A stretch of DNA of 64,000 bases from Porogramme epimiltina (lineage: Eukaryota; Basidiomycota; Agaricomycetes; Polyporales; Polyporaceae): NCBI GenBank assembly GCA_900155495.1, contig FTLJ01000123.1, positions 111,531 through 175,530 of the forward strand, written 5' to 3'. The position numbers and the translations under genes are program-made. The notes below the pieces were generated by a model. The model was not told the origin of the DNA. It saw nothing but the letters and a program-made list of their open reading frames with translations, and ran no database searches. Shown piece by piece: positions 23,494-34,299 of this stretch. Numbering within the stretch: position 1 is the first letter of the stretch; each line of letters opens with the position of its first letter.

Positions 23494-25082
23494 TCAGTGG
23501 TGGAGACCGGACAGCTGGCGCACGTGCTTCTTGGCGAGGTCGCGCTTCTTCGAAGCCCTGCGCTTGCTGGGAAACGCGGAGATAACGTCAGAAGCAGCGC
23601 ATACGCTCCGCCAGCGATAGGTGCTTACCATGCTTGCGTGGTGGCCGCGGAGCTCGAGGTCGACGCGGGGGTCGAGCTCGAGTGTTCGGATGAGGAAGAG
23701 GAGATTGCAGCCGACAAGGCTACAGCGACCTTGGTAGTCTGCTGGACAGCGGTGGTGGTCGCGGCGGCAGCTTGGCTGGCAGCCGCCTTGGAAGTAGATG
23801 TAGCCGAGGAGACGGTGAAAGAGGCGAGGGAAGCGATTACGCCGTCCTCGAAAATGTCGGTCTGGGCGCCGTCGTTAAAGCCGTACAAGCCGTTGTAGTA
23901 CGGCGCGTGGTAAGTATCTTCGAACATCTACGACACAACATGTTGGTTGGACAGGGAGATACCTAAAGCGTGGAAGAACTCACGTTGTTGCCCTCTTTCT
24001 GGTACCAGTACATGGGGGTCTTCGCGCCGATGGTGCAGTTGCCTGGGCTGGCAACAGACGCGTCGGACTCGCTAGCGTCTGTGCCACAGCTGTGCAAAAA
24101 GTTGATAAGGTTTTCGTAATGCAATTGAATTGTGATAGGATTACGTACCGGCGGGGGACAAGAGGGGTGCCGAGAGCCTGAGAACCAACATTGCCGGTGA
24201 CCTTGCATTTAAAGGCGTTCTGGTAAACTGGTGATAGGTTACTAGTAAGTCTCCGCATATAGTCACACAATGCGACGCAGCTTACTCTGCTCGGAACCGC
24301 TGTCAATCTGAAGCATACAGGTTAGTTTACTTCTGGGAAGCACGCATAGACGCATATACCCACCGAGTGAATCCAGTTGAAGGTGCAGTGGCAACCGCCG
24401 TCAGGGCAAGCGGGGAGCTGCGGAATGTTGAACGCGGTGTTAAGGTACCAGACGCAGGTGTGGTTGACGGAGAAGACCACGAAGTCATCGGGCTGAAGGT
24501 CGTTCACGTCGGACTTGTACGCGATAGCGAGCGCACAGCCCTTCACGTCGTCCTCATTGTTGGTGTGGAACGCAGTGGTCTGCGCACCAGGGCAGGGGGA
24601 GTTGCTACCGTAGCCGACGTCGCCACTGGAGGGCCAAGATCAGGCCCGCGCAGTAGGCACCCGAAAAGCGGACTTACCCCTGCGAAGAGGCGTACCAAGA
24701 CGTGGCACCCTTGTCGCAAGAGAGCTCGGAGTTGACGGTTCCGCCAGCAGGGAGCTCAAAGACGTCGCCGTCGTTGGGAGGGTAGTCAATGTGACCGTGC
24801 TAAGGTGGGCTGTGAGCGCGCGCAGGACCGGTAGGAAGCGGACATCGCTCACGAGCCACCACTGCTCAAAAGTCATGTCATAGAGCGGGACTTGAGGGCG
24901 GTTGTCGTAGGAGAAGGTCTGGTCGGTCACATTGAAGCCGTACATGGAGTTGTGCCAGAACGCTAGACGGCAGGCTGAGTTGCGGGACGGGGAGGGAAGG
25001 CCGAACCGAACCGACCAATATGGGCTGACGCGGAAGACGCGAGTCCCGCGAGAGCGATAAGAAGGGGCGCTACGGCGATCAT
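23494..25082 (-). CDS. Secreted AA14-like lytic polysaccharide monooxygenase
   Basis: Nine exons (25016-25082, 24853-24962, 24678-24799, 24625-24364, 24307-24286, 24227-24149, 24089-23984, 23927-23629, 23566-23494, each read right to left) give 379 residues. A signal peptide ([20 protein letters not shown]) precedes His21, the mature N-terminal His needed for a copper brace. [20 protein letters not shown] and [17 protein letters not shown] are characteristic of this family. His120 (AFHTNN) lies where the second brace His is expected and Tyr196 where the axial Tyr is expected; I infer this from remembered spacing. Many Cys residues suggest disulfides. A Ser/Ala/Thr-rich stretch and a basic, His-ended tail follow. 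The first characterised AA14 enzymes act on xylan coating cellulose; this substrate is not proven here. Confidence 0.87.
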
Positions 25083-25243
25083 GACGACTTGGGGCGAAGG
25101 AGCGTCGGGAGAGTAAGGAGTGGAGGGACCGCGAGGCGCGGTTTATGAGGGAGGAGGAGGGGGACGAGAGGCAAGAGGTGGGGACGAGGCGGGATGCGGT
25201 GGCCGGACTTGGACTGAAAGTTGCGAGCGATTAGCGAGTCGAT

Positions 25244-25251
25244 AATATATA
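25244..25251 (-). promoter_or_regulatory. Candidate TATA box of the AA14-like gene
   Basis: Minus-strand TATATATT lies about 165 bp upstream of the ATG, compatible with a 5' UTR of roughly 130 nt. Confidence 0.4.
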
Positions 25252-26663
25252 GCGATGTGTTAATTGATCGCCCAGGTTTCCGGGGCGGCCTCCCCGCCGA
25301 GGAGGGAGATGTGGCCACCAATGACGGCATCGCCCGAGCTGCGTCCAACAGGGCGTCCCCGACGCCTTCGTCCCCCTGGTTACTCCCCGCCCAGACGTCA
25401 TTGTGCGACGTGTTCTGCCCCCGGCACTCGTCCTCTGCGCGCATCAAGCACACCCGCTGCTAGCTCTGGATGCCAGCAACGCGGTCTCAGTGCCGCAGCG
25501 AAGCGTGCGCCGAGACGCGTGCTTGGAAGCTCTGGCTGGGGGCGAGAGCCGGCCTGAGGTCGGCCTGGGGGCGGATTGAACGCCCGTTCTGGCGACCGAG
25601 ATGGTCGGACACCCGAGGTGACATCGTAGAAAACTTCCAGGAACGTGAGATGACATCGTACCGCGTCGCCCAAACGCTCCTTCGCCTCGCCTCTCTTCGT
25701 CTCCCCTCCCGGAAGCGAGGCGCACCTAGACACACAAAAAGTGCCAACCCGTGTTCTCATCTATGTCGTCCACAATTTCCATATGGCCTGCGGGCTAGCA
25801 ACATGGGAAGCGGGTTTATTGGCGCGAGGCTCGCAAACTGCGGATGCGAGGACAGGAGGCTTGTGGAGCAGTCGCACGCGAGCCCGAATGGCCGAAGAGT
25901 GCAGCCGCCGGCAAGATATCGGCTGCCAGCGCACCTACCATAGCGAGTAATATTTAGATAAGTCAGAACATAACACATGCTCCTTACTCACCGCTATGCA
26001 AAACAAGTACTGAGGGAGCGGGAATTTATGATGAAGGGACGAGAGTGTAGAGACGGTGCGACGTGGCCAACGTCGGCCTCACATCGCAAGGGGGCAGGGT
26101 ACAGAATTTGCCGGGCTCAATGAATAAATGATATAGCACTCGTCAATGATGAGACATTCCATAAATACCCAAGTGACCCCTGATGGTCATGGTATGTAAG
26201 TGGCAGTGGATTTCGGGGACAGCCGCCTCTGCCCGTGCAGCAGGCGAACCAGCCCGTACCGAGGCTGCTCCGCGTCTTATGAGGGGGCACACAAGATTTC
26301 CTAGTGTATGCCACCTTCCGTTCAGAGAGTATGAAAGACCTCTGGGGTCCACGGCGACTCCACGCGGAAGACGAGCGATCGAGAATAACCCTAGATAAGG
26401 GTTTCCATGCGGGCCCCGGATCAACCCGTGCGAGAAATGGTTTCGTTTACAAATAAGCGGTGGTGGACTTGGGGTGGACGAAAGAGGGCTATCCAACTTT
26501 CCCCTCATCAACGCCCTCCCCTTCGATATTTTACCTTCAAATTCCCCACAATCGTCTTTCGGTGAGCTAAATTCACATTTTGCTCTTCTTCGACCATCCC
26601 CTCCTCTCCGACAAACAATGACCATGCTCTGCAGGCTCTATCGCATCTCGCGCTGTCAGCACG
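25252..26663. other. Intergenic, divergent
   Basis: About 1.4 kb between the AA14-like gene (-) and the AT-hook gene (+). Open frames of 65-160 codons occur on both strands but carry no motif and overlap each other. It should hold both promoters. Confidence 0.4.
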
Positions 26664-28729
26664 ATGGCCGACGCCAACTCCATGCACAGTCTCTCGAGCA
26701 CGCTGGCGTCCCAATCCATCAGCAGCCAGCCCAACGGCGATCAGCAGCATGTCCAGCATCCCCAACACCCTCAACACCAGCATATCCCCAATCCTGGTGA
26801 GCTTCAGAACCATGGGATGCCAATGCCTATGGGTCCTCCTCCCCCTCCCCAACCCGTCGTCGACGGCGCGCCCCCAGAGCAGCCCGTGAAGCGCAAGCCC
26901 GGCCGGCCAAAGGGCAGCGGCAAGAAACCCGTCGATCCCAATGCCCCTCCGAAGATCAAGCGCCCTGTCGGTCGTCCGCGCAAGGATGGCCTTCCCGCGG
27001 GATCTGTAGGTCCCAGACGGCCGAGCCGTCCCCGCAAACGCCCCCCAGGGTCGTTCGCCAGCGGGCCCCAACCGTCTACAAGTGGCGTCTTCCCTTATGC
27101 CGTGCGCGTTTTGCCCCAATCATCCCCTCATGGCCTGATCGTGACCGTCGTCCCCCTTTGTCCGCCCAGCCCTTTGCCATGGGCGATCCCGCGTGGAGTT
27201 CCATCTCCGCGCCTCCCCTTCACCCTCGCACAGGTCGCTCAACATTCCCGATTGATCCAAGCCTGCACGCCGATGATTGGGGAGAAATGTCGCGCTCGCG
27301 CCCGGACAGATTCCTCCACGCCCTCGTCTCCGCGCTCGAAGCTCCCAATCCCGTGTCTGGCGCAGGCCCCAACGTCGAAGAGGCATTCAAGTCCCATCTC
27401 GTTTCCCTCGCGCCGAATAGCAAGAACTCCTCGATTCCTTCCCTGTATTCTATCCTGAAGACGTTTTGGCTGCCCTCGTCGCCTGTCTACTTCTCGCTCA
27501 CCGCGTCGGCCTCGACTGCCCGGACTCCATCAGAACACCGGTTCCTGTACTGGGACCCGCAACCACTAGTGTTCAACGGCATCTGTTGCCCTGCGTGCGC
27601 ATTGCCGCTCCTCAACCGCGGGCGCATCTCGTCCGGCCCCCTGAAGGTGTACGACCTTGGCAAGCCGTTCTTCGTAATTGGCTGCGAGTACGTGTGCATG
27701 AACCTGCAGTGCATCCAGGCCGTTGGGCCTCAGGGCCGCAAGTTCGCGAGCACGGACGCGTCGATTCTGCGCGCGCTGCCGGCGAAGCTCAAGGACGAGT
27801 TCCCCGCGCTACTACTACAGGGGACCCCGGACCTGGGGAGCGCGCCGGAGGTGTGGAACTGGGCCGGGATGGGCGTGTCGACAGCGCTGTGGAACATGGT
27901 GCGCGCGAGCATGCGCGCGGGGCTGCGCAAGGAGGCGATCCTCGACGTCGTGCGCGCGATCCAGGACGGGACGCCCGACTTTGACTACACGACGTTCAAG
28001 CACGAGGATGAGGAGGGCGACCAGGGCACGGGGGAGGACGAGGAGGACGAGACGCACGACTCGCAGCAGGTCGAGGGCGACCTCGCCGAGAAGGACGTAC
28101 GTGCCCCGCCCGCATCGCACCCGCACGCACCCCATTAACCTGAGCCGCACGCGAAGTCGAACGAGGAGTTCCAGGAGGCGTGGAACGCGAACAGCGGGGT
28201 ACCCGACCCGAATGGCGCACCGCCGCCGCCGCCTCCCCCTGCGCCCATGCCCGAACCGGGCCCCAGCAGCTCGCCGGACCAGCAGCAGGCCGTGAACGGC
28301 CAGCCGCAGAGCGCGAGCGCGGGCCCACCTCCGCCCCCACCTCCCTCGCAGCAGCAGCCGCCGCCCCCACCGAACTTTGCGTACGGACCGCCGCCGGGAC
28401 AGCCGTACCAACAGTACCCGTCCTCCTATCCCTACGCGGCGGCGTACTGGGCGCATCCACACGAAGCGCCGCCACCACCCACGCAGCCAGCGACGCCGTC
28501 GGGCCCGCTGAAGCGCACGTTCTCGATCATAGACGGGACGCCGGAGCCGGGCATGTCGGAGCCGCTGCACAAGCGCGTGCGGCACTGCTGCAAGTGCGGC
28601 TCGAACGAGTGCAAGGGCAAGGGCGGGCGCGCGTTCTGCAACAACCCGTGCCAGGACTGCGGGAAGCTGGAGTGCAAGGGGCGCAACAGCAAACGGCCGG
28701 ACCGGACGTGTGCCGATGCGTGGCCGTGA
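26664..28729 (+). CDS. AT-hook, DUF6729-like and Cys-rich nuclear protein
   Basis: Three exons, 26664-27101, 27170-28096 and 28145-28729, give 649 residues. The N-terminus is His/Gln/Pro-rich. Three AT-hook-like cores follow: KRKPGRPKG (76-84), KRPVGRPRK (99-107) and RRPSRPRKR (118-126). A conserved region at about 210-330, with a WLPSSPVYF start, CCPACALPL and YVCMNLQC, resembles the DUF6729 domain of agaricomycetes; that name is from memory. A long acidic segment, a Pro/Gln-rich part and a C-terminal Cys-rich module end the protein (CCKCGSNECKG, CNNPCQDCGKLECKG). It probably binds A/T-rich DNA in the nucleus; target and role are unknown. The first intron (GTGCGC to GCCCAG) was chosen because it keeps frame between FPYA and PFAMGDP. 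Confidence 0.8.
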
Positions 28730-29219
28730 GTGCGGATATGCGGGGGCGCAGACGCTGCTTGTTGAACCCGGATGTCGGCCAGCGAGTAAGCTGGTCGAGG
28801 TAGGGGGCGATGCGCAGCTCGACGCTGCACTCGTCGAGGACATTCGGGGAAGACAGCCATGAATGTCGGCGTTTAAGTGGCGCCGTCGGTATTATTTATG
28901 TGGATACTTCGAACCTTCTGTCAACTGTTGTGGTAGTTGTCGTGTAAACGAATTTTAGTTTTTGGCTTCTGTCTGGCATCGCATTATTATCGTTCGGCAC
29001 AGGTTTGATTGGGTTTATACAAATCGATCCACATACAAGCTTCGGGGGCATAATTAGGCCGGCGCCTTTTGTCTCGCGCGTTCGATAGCCATGACGTCAG
29101 CCCACGACGGCGGCGAGGTGGGAGCCCCGACCGCTGCTGTGCCTCTCTTCTCAAAAGGCCTCGCGCCGCTGCGACCGCCTCCACCACTCCACCGCACCCC
29201 TCGTCCTCGCCCCCTCGCC
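28730..29219. other. Intergenic
   Basis: About 0.5 kb between two + strand genes: the 3' UTR of the AT-hook gene and the promoter of the DUF4112 gene. The frame of the next gene stays open back to an ATG at 29091, but the ATG at 29220 sits in a better context. Confidence 0.5.
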
Positions 29220-30295
29220 ATGTCCCAGTTCGCTTTCCAGGCCGGCCGCAAGGTCTTCGAGCGCAACCTCCGGCAGTACCAGCCCTCCGACCCGCTCTAC
29301 GAGACCTACACCGACAAGAAGGGCCGTGAACGCCGGCGCAAGGTGCGTGCCCCGCTCTCCCGCGCGTGCACGTTGCGAGTATTGAATGGCGAGACGCCGC
29401 GGGTCCCGGCGTGCAGCGCGATACGCCCCCGGGGCTCTCCAAGCGCGACGCGAAGATCCTGCGCTCCGTGCAGCGCCGCGCGCACTACCTCGACAAGGGC
29501 TTCCACGTTTGCGGCATGCGCTTCGGGTGGACGTTCATCATCGGTGCGTCTCTCCGTCTTCCGTCCTCCGCGCTCACGGGACGTGGCGGCGCTGACAGCG
29601 TGACCACCGCGAACGTGCGTGTAGGAATCATTCCCGGTGCCGGGGACGTCGCGGACGCGACGCTCAACTACGTCCTCGTCGTGCGCAAGGCCCGGCAGGC
29701 AGAGTGCGTTTTTCCAGCTCCCCTTACGGCACACCCACATCTCACCGGCGCCGCTTCCCCTTCCTCCACGCCCGATTGACGCCCCCCGACGTCACCGGAC
29801 CACCGCTACTCGCCCCGCGCGCGACACACGCACGGCAGGATCCCGAACTGGCTGCTGCGCCAGATGCTGCTCAACAACGCCGTCTCCGCGGCGGTCGGCT
29901 TCGTGCCGTTCGTCGGCGACCTCGTGCTCGCGATGTACAAGGCGAACTCGCGCAACGCCGCGCTCCTCGAGGAGTTCCTCCGCATCCGCGGCGAGGAGTT
30001 CCTCAAGAGCGAGCGCGAGCGCGCCGAGGACCCCGGCGTCGTGCGCCCCGGCGCCGGCCGCGAGGCGGACGAGGTCGTGCCCGGAAAGAAGCCCGAGCGA
30101 AGTGGGACGGCGCTCTCGTGGTTCCGCCGCGGGAGCAAGGGCGGGAGCAAGAAAGGCAAGGATAAGGACAAGCCGGCGCCGCAGGAGGGAGAGGCGCCTC
30201 AGGTTGCTCCAGCTCCGCCGCCGCCCGATAGGGGGCGGTTCGTCGAGGACGTCGAGCCTAGTGTGGCGCCGGAAGCAAGCAAGCTGAAGAAGTGA
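29220..30295 (+). CDS. DUF4112-domain membrane protein
   Basis: Four exons, 29220-29342, 29417-29543, 29625-29703 and 29839-30295, give 261 residues. The DUF4112 signature is clear: LDKGFHVCGMRFGWTFIIG, IPGAGDVADATLNY, EIPNWLLRQMLLNNAV and GFVPFVGDLVLAMYKANSRN. Two or three hydrophobic hairpin-like helices cover about 60-150. The C-terminal third is charged, with Lys-rich and Pro-rich parts (KGKDKDKP, APAPPPPDRG), and looks disordered. Family members occur in fungi and bacteria with no defined function; in yeast relatives they are small membrane proteins of uncertain location. Start chosen at MSQFAFQAGRKVFE. Confidence 0.88.
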
Positions 30296-30551
30296 GACAA
30301 TTGCCGGTGGGTGCGTTCGGAAAGGATGAAGACTCAGTTGGATATACCCCCTTGGATATTGGCTCCCTTAATGATCCCTTTTTTACTCTACTTACTTCCA
30401 CAATCGCGGTCGTACTGGAAATATCACACGGTGATGTGGCGAATAGTTTCAACGTCATGTATTCGTACACTTGTATCTCGAATCTTTCGTCTATAACATG
30501 TTTTATGCACGATCGTATGCTCGAGGCCGGCTCGGCTGCGCACGGCGCATT

Positions 30552-31388
30552 TTACGAACTCTCCTTCTCAATCACGTCCTCATCCTCCTCCCAAAAGTCA
30601 ACGCCCAGAAGACCGAGCCCAACCTTCGCCTCCTTGCGCTCTTCACGCTCCTCCTGAGGCCGCGTGGGCGCATTGGTGGAAAACAGGTCCAGCGGGAGGT
30701 GGAAGTAGCTCTCCCCCTCCTCCGTCTTCGCGTCCTCCTTGCCCTCCTTGCCCTTCTCCGAAGCAGGGGCACCACGCGCGCCGGGCGTGCGGCGCGGGGG
30801 CGGGACGTGCGCGGGGCTCAGCACCGCGTCCTCGTAGAACACGCGCACGCGCCAGTGCAGGCGGCGGCGGAGCGGGTGGATCGGCGCGACGCGCGAGCGG
30901 CGGTGCGGGAACGCGGGGCGCGCCACGGGCGTCGAGGGGACGTACTCGCGGAACGGCGCGGGCGCGGCGGTGCCGGTGGGGGTGGGAGTGTGGTAGTGCG
31001 GCGACGCGGCGGGGAGGAGCGAGGGGAAGGTCTTGCCGATGGGGGATGCGGCGGGGAATGTGGGGATCGCGGTCCTCGCGAATGTGGTGGGGGGAGTGGG
31101 GAGGGGTCTAGGGGTGCGCGTCGTCGAAGTGGTGGTGGTGGTAGTGGTAGGGCTGGTGGTGGCTACGGGGCCGAAGGTGATGCCGAGCCCAATGGATTGA
31201 CGGAGGTGACGAGTATATGCGCGGGTCTGAGCGTGGCGGAGGGCGTCCGCCAGCTCGTCCCTAGTGGGGCGGTGGGTGGCGAATGTGGGGATGAAATCCG
31301 CCGTGGTGAAAGTAGTGGTAGCTGGGCCGGCCAGCGTAGGAGTAGAAGGGGTGATTGGGGAAGAGGAGGAAGAAGTACCAGACGACAT
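30552..31388 (-). CDS. Hypothetical Thr/Pro-rich protein
   Basis: A single exon of 278 residues. The start is the ATG at 31388 (MSSGTSSSSSPITPS); the frame remains open further upstream. The protein has a Ser/Thr-rich N-terminus, a Thr-rich run coded by a GGT/GGC-like repeat at about 31120-31165, a basic Pro-rich centre and an acidic C-terminus with GVDFWEEDED. A short helical motif, RDELADALRHAQTRAYTRHL, near residue 45 is the only structured-looking part. No signal peptide, no membrane helix, no known family. Tail-to-tail with the DUF4112 gene. Confidence 0.6.
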   Translation of the reverse strand: MSSGTSSSSSPITPSTPTLAGPATTTFTTADFIPTFATHRPTRDELADALRHAQTRAYTRHLRQSIGLGITFGPVATTSPTTTTTTTSTTRTPRPLPTPPTTFARTAIPTFPAASPIGKTFPSLLPAASPHYHTPTPTGTAAPAPFREYVPSTPVARPAFPHRRSRVAPIHPLRRRLHWRVRVFYEDAVLSPAHVPPPRRTPGARGAPASEKGKEGKEDAKTEEGESYFHLPLDLFSTNAPTRPQEEREERKEAKVGLGLLGVDFWEEDEDVIEKESS

Positions 31389-31654
31389 GGTAGAGAAAGA
31401 GTGAAAGACTTGGTCGTTAAGGTCGTGAGGTGTTGAGGGAATGTCGTGGAGAAAGTGCAAGATGGTGAGGACGATTGTGAGTCGTCTCGCGCCCTTTTAT
31501 GCTGTCGTGGACCTCCATTCGTCGCCCTTTCATGCAATCCAGCGGAGGGGGAGGGGGGTAAGAGGGGGCATAGCCTCATACTTACATTCGACGAAAAGGG
31601 GTGGCGTAGTGAGCCCATATTACATCCAGGGCTGACTTGACGAGACGTTAAAGG

Positions 31655-31676
31655 CTTCTCTTCAAGATAAGAGAAG
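31655..31676. repeat. Inverted repeat, 8-bp arms
   Basis: CTTCTCTT at 31655-31662 and AAGAGAAG at 31669-31676 are perfect inverted copies separated by six bases. It could fold as a hairpin. No known function. Confidence 0.6.
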
Positions 31677-32042
31677 GCTGGACCGGTTACAAGGTTTCCT
31701 CCCTAAAGAAAGCACACCTTTAGGGCCTCTGGGAGAGATATGTGGGTGGTACGGAGCGACCGAAGAATTGCCTATGATCGCAGGTCAATTGTGTTCTGCG
31801 TCGACGATGTCAGAAAACGTACTAGGGGTGCGAGGCTGTGTTACCTTATCAGTGATACTGCTGTAATGGTATCCCTTGACCCCTAAAGGAGGCGTAAAGG
31901 GGATCACAGACCAATTGAACTCGCAGAAACCGCACGGGCGAAGTCCATGGCCGACTCAGGAGCAGAAAGCAATGCACGTGATCTCAAATCCTCCAACTCA
32001 ACTTCAGTAAGAATTTAGAAAAGGAGGTAAGCGCCGAACTAT

Positions 32043-32067
32043 GCACGGACATTGTACACGTCCGTGC
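32043..32067. repeat. Inverted repeat, 8-bp GC-rich arms
   Basis: GCACGGAC at 32043-32050 and GTCCGTGC at 32060-32067 are perfect inverted copies separated by nine bases (ATTGTACAC). It may be a dyad site for a dimeric DNA-binding protein or a hairpin; no evidence decides. Confidence 0.65.
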
Positions 32068-32589
32068 GCGGTCCAAAATGTGCGCCAGTAATCTTCTGGC
32101 TTCCTGGTATACGTAAATATTCCGCTCCGGATGATACAGATAAATCACTAGTATGTTACAGATACGTCGTTAGTATGTACAGTCCGGGATCCGCGATCCG
32201 AATAAGCAGCAGGGGTCAGGACGTGCACCAAGACGAGGATTGTGTAAGGACTTCTTCCGAACGAACACCACGACAGCAGAGCGGGAATCAGGGACATCTC
32301 GGAGAGCGGAACGCCGAGGTAAACATCTATGTACAGTCGAATATCACAATAGCAATAAGCAGCAGGCGCGCACAATCGACGCATCATAAACATCAAAGCG
32401 GAGCAGGGGGGAAGGAGGGGAGAAACCGAAGATCTCAGGGACCGGGGTGATCACCCTCATCCGAGCTGCAGCGGACCGGGCCGACTCTCCTAGGTGCAGC
32501 TGTGGGGGGTATCGGGGCATCTAGCACGTCGTCGCTGTCGTCTCCCAATCACGAATAACCAAAGTGCGGCGTCCAGCCCCGCCGGATGT

Positions 32590-34299
32590 TCATCCCCGCT
32601 CAATAACGTCCATGGCGGAGTCGAGGAGCACCTTTGGCAGAAGAAGGAGGCGGCTCTCGAACGCGTCGCCCAGCTCGCCGCCGTCCGCCGCCGAGTACAC
32701 GCTGCTCCGCGCGTCTCTCCGGGTGACGCACCGGAGCCCGAGCTCCGTCGTGCACAACACGTGGGCGTCGTCTGGGGACCCCACGGGGGGGCCCAGCGCG
32801 AGCGCTCCGACGTCGGCGACTATGGACCCGTGCTCGTCGTCGTGCTCGCCCTCGCGCATCTTGTTCAGCATGCGGCAGGGGTCGAAGGCGTTCCCGCCGT
32901 CGACGGTGAGCACCTCGAACGTGGTCGAGAGGATCTCTTCCCGCGTCACGCGCGCGAGCTTGTACACTGCTTCGGCAATGCGGCGCAGCTGGGGGTGCAG
33001 GGCGGATGCGGTAGACCCTGAAGCGCCACTGGAACCGCAGAGGGAGAATACTGCGTTCGACCACCGGAGCATCGTGGTGACGAGCTCGTTCACGGCGTAG
33101 TCTTCTAGCCCAGGGTAAAGGGTGCGTATGGAGCGATGGGTGAGGGCGCGCCACCTTGACGAGGTCGCTTGTTGTTCTGGGGGTGGGGGGAAGAGGTGCT
33201 CAGGAAAGGGGGTTGGGACAGAGAGGCGTGGCCACGTACCTGTCGTCTGCATGTGTGCGAGGATCCGTGTCAGAAGCGCGTCCAGTTTGGAGGGGAAGCC
33301 GACGCAGAATAATGACAGAGATCGAGCGCAGCAAGTGACGATACTCGCTTGCAGTGCGAGCTGGACTAGTATAGGGTCCTGGGTATGGTCGCGGAGGGCT
33401 AGAATGCGAGAAAGGGCGGGACCCAGCCAGGGCGTGATGTTCTCCTGCTCGGGAGATACCACCAGGGGGGCCTTCGCGCCGGACCTTTTCGCGTAGGAAC
33501 ACGACTCGGTAGCGGCGGCGGCAAACTGGTTGATCTCTGCGTTGAGGTCGTCCACCGCTTGAATGATCTGGGCACCGGACCAATTGTCCGTCTTTGTCAA
33601 AAAGACGTCCATGCTGCGAGCACGCGCAAAGTGCTCGGCCTCGACCGACATGGGGAGACTGAGGGGGAGTGGGGGGATCTCGTCTGACCGTCGCACGGTG
33701 CGCCTGCTGCTCCTGCTCCTGTCGCGAGTCCGATGGTGCCGCTCACCGTTCCGCCCGTTGTGATCGTCCAAGCTACCGACATACGACCGTTCCCGGCTGA
33801 TGCTCCTGCTCTTCGCGCGAGCCTCCTCGCGCTCAACGACAAGGCGATCGCGTTCGGCGCGGAGGTGCTCGATCTCGCGGTCCCTCAAGTCGAGGGTCTC
33901 ACGCGCGTCGCGGAGAGCCTTCTCCAGCAGCTTGCATCGCTCCGCAAGCTTCTTGACCTCGGTGTGCACTTGCGTGCGGGATGCCTCGCGCTGCGCCAGG
34001 ACTGATTCGAGGGTGAGGGAGAGAGTTGAGTATGGGGGTGTGCGAGCCGAGACGGGCGCGGTGCGGGGGTGCGGGGACGGGGCGAGGCGGGAGGAGGACG
34101 AGTTGCGTTCGCGGCGCTCGGCGGTAGCCAGCTTTAGACGGAGGGCACTACACTCGCGTGTAAGCTTCGCGATTGGGTCGGAGACAGGCGTCAGCTCTTC
34201 TGGCTCGAGCTTGATACGGGGTCGTGAGGTAAGGGTGCCGCGCAGGGAGTAGAACTCGACGGTGGAGGATTTGGAGCTGTCTGTACGCGGGAGGCGCAT
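32590..34299 (-). CDS. Coiled-coil protein of unknown function
   Basis: The frame is open for 569 codons. An internal 63-nt stretch (33177-33239) has a strong GTACGT donor and CCCCCAG acceptor and is a multiple of three, so the protein is either 548 residues (spliced) or 569 (retained); I favour the spliced form, which joins HMQTT to EQQATSSRW. A long coiled coil runs from about 95 to 175 (for example EVKKLAERCKLLEKALRDA). A basic Ser/Arg part (RSRSSRR) and a helical globular half from about 220 follow, with LFCVGFPSKLDALL and YAVNELVTTMLRWSNAVFS. No catalytic motif and no signal. A cytoskeletal or scaffold role is possible but unproven. No family recognised. Confidence 0.75.
   Translation of the reverse strand: MRLPRTDSSKSSTVEFYSLRGTLTSRPRIKLEPEELTPVSDPIAKLTRECSALRLKLATAERRERNSSSSRLAPSPHPRTAPVSARTPPYSTLSLTLESVLAQREASRTQVHTEVKKLAERCKLLEKALRDARETLDLRDREIEHLRAERDRLVVEREEARAKSRSISRERSYVGSLDDHNGRNGERHHRTRDRSRSSRRTVRRSDEIPPLPLSLPMSVEAEHFARARSMDVFLTKTDNWSGAQIIQAVDDLNAEINQFAAAATESCSYAKRSGAKAPLVVSPEQENITPWLGPALSRILALRDHTQDPILVQLALQASIVTCCARSLSLFCVGFPSKLDALLTRILAHMQTTGTWPRLSVPTPFPEHLFPPPPEQQATSSRWRALTHRSIRTLYPGLEDYAVNELVTTMLRWSNAVFSLCGSSGASGSTASALHPQLRRIAEAVYKLARVTREEILSTTFEVLTVDGGNAFDPCRMLNKMREGEHDDEHGSIVADVGALALGPPVGSPDDAHVLCTTELGLRCVTRRDARSSVYSAADGGELGDAFESRLLLLPKVLLDSAMDVIERG

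Larger units (their letters stand above)
31389..32589. other. Intergenic
   Basis: About 1.2 kb between two minus-strand genes: promoter of the hypothetical and 3' flank of the coiled-coil gene. It carries two perfect 8-bp inverted repeats listed separately. No gene seen. Confidence 0.5.

Noticed and set aside
27815..28843. 342-codon minus-strand open frame opposite the AT-hook gene
   Set aside because: It is the antisense shadow of a GC-rich coding region; composition is Arg/Leu only.
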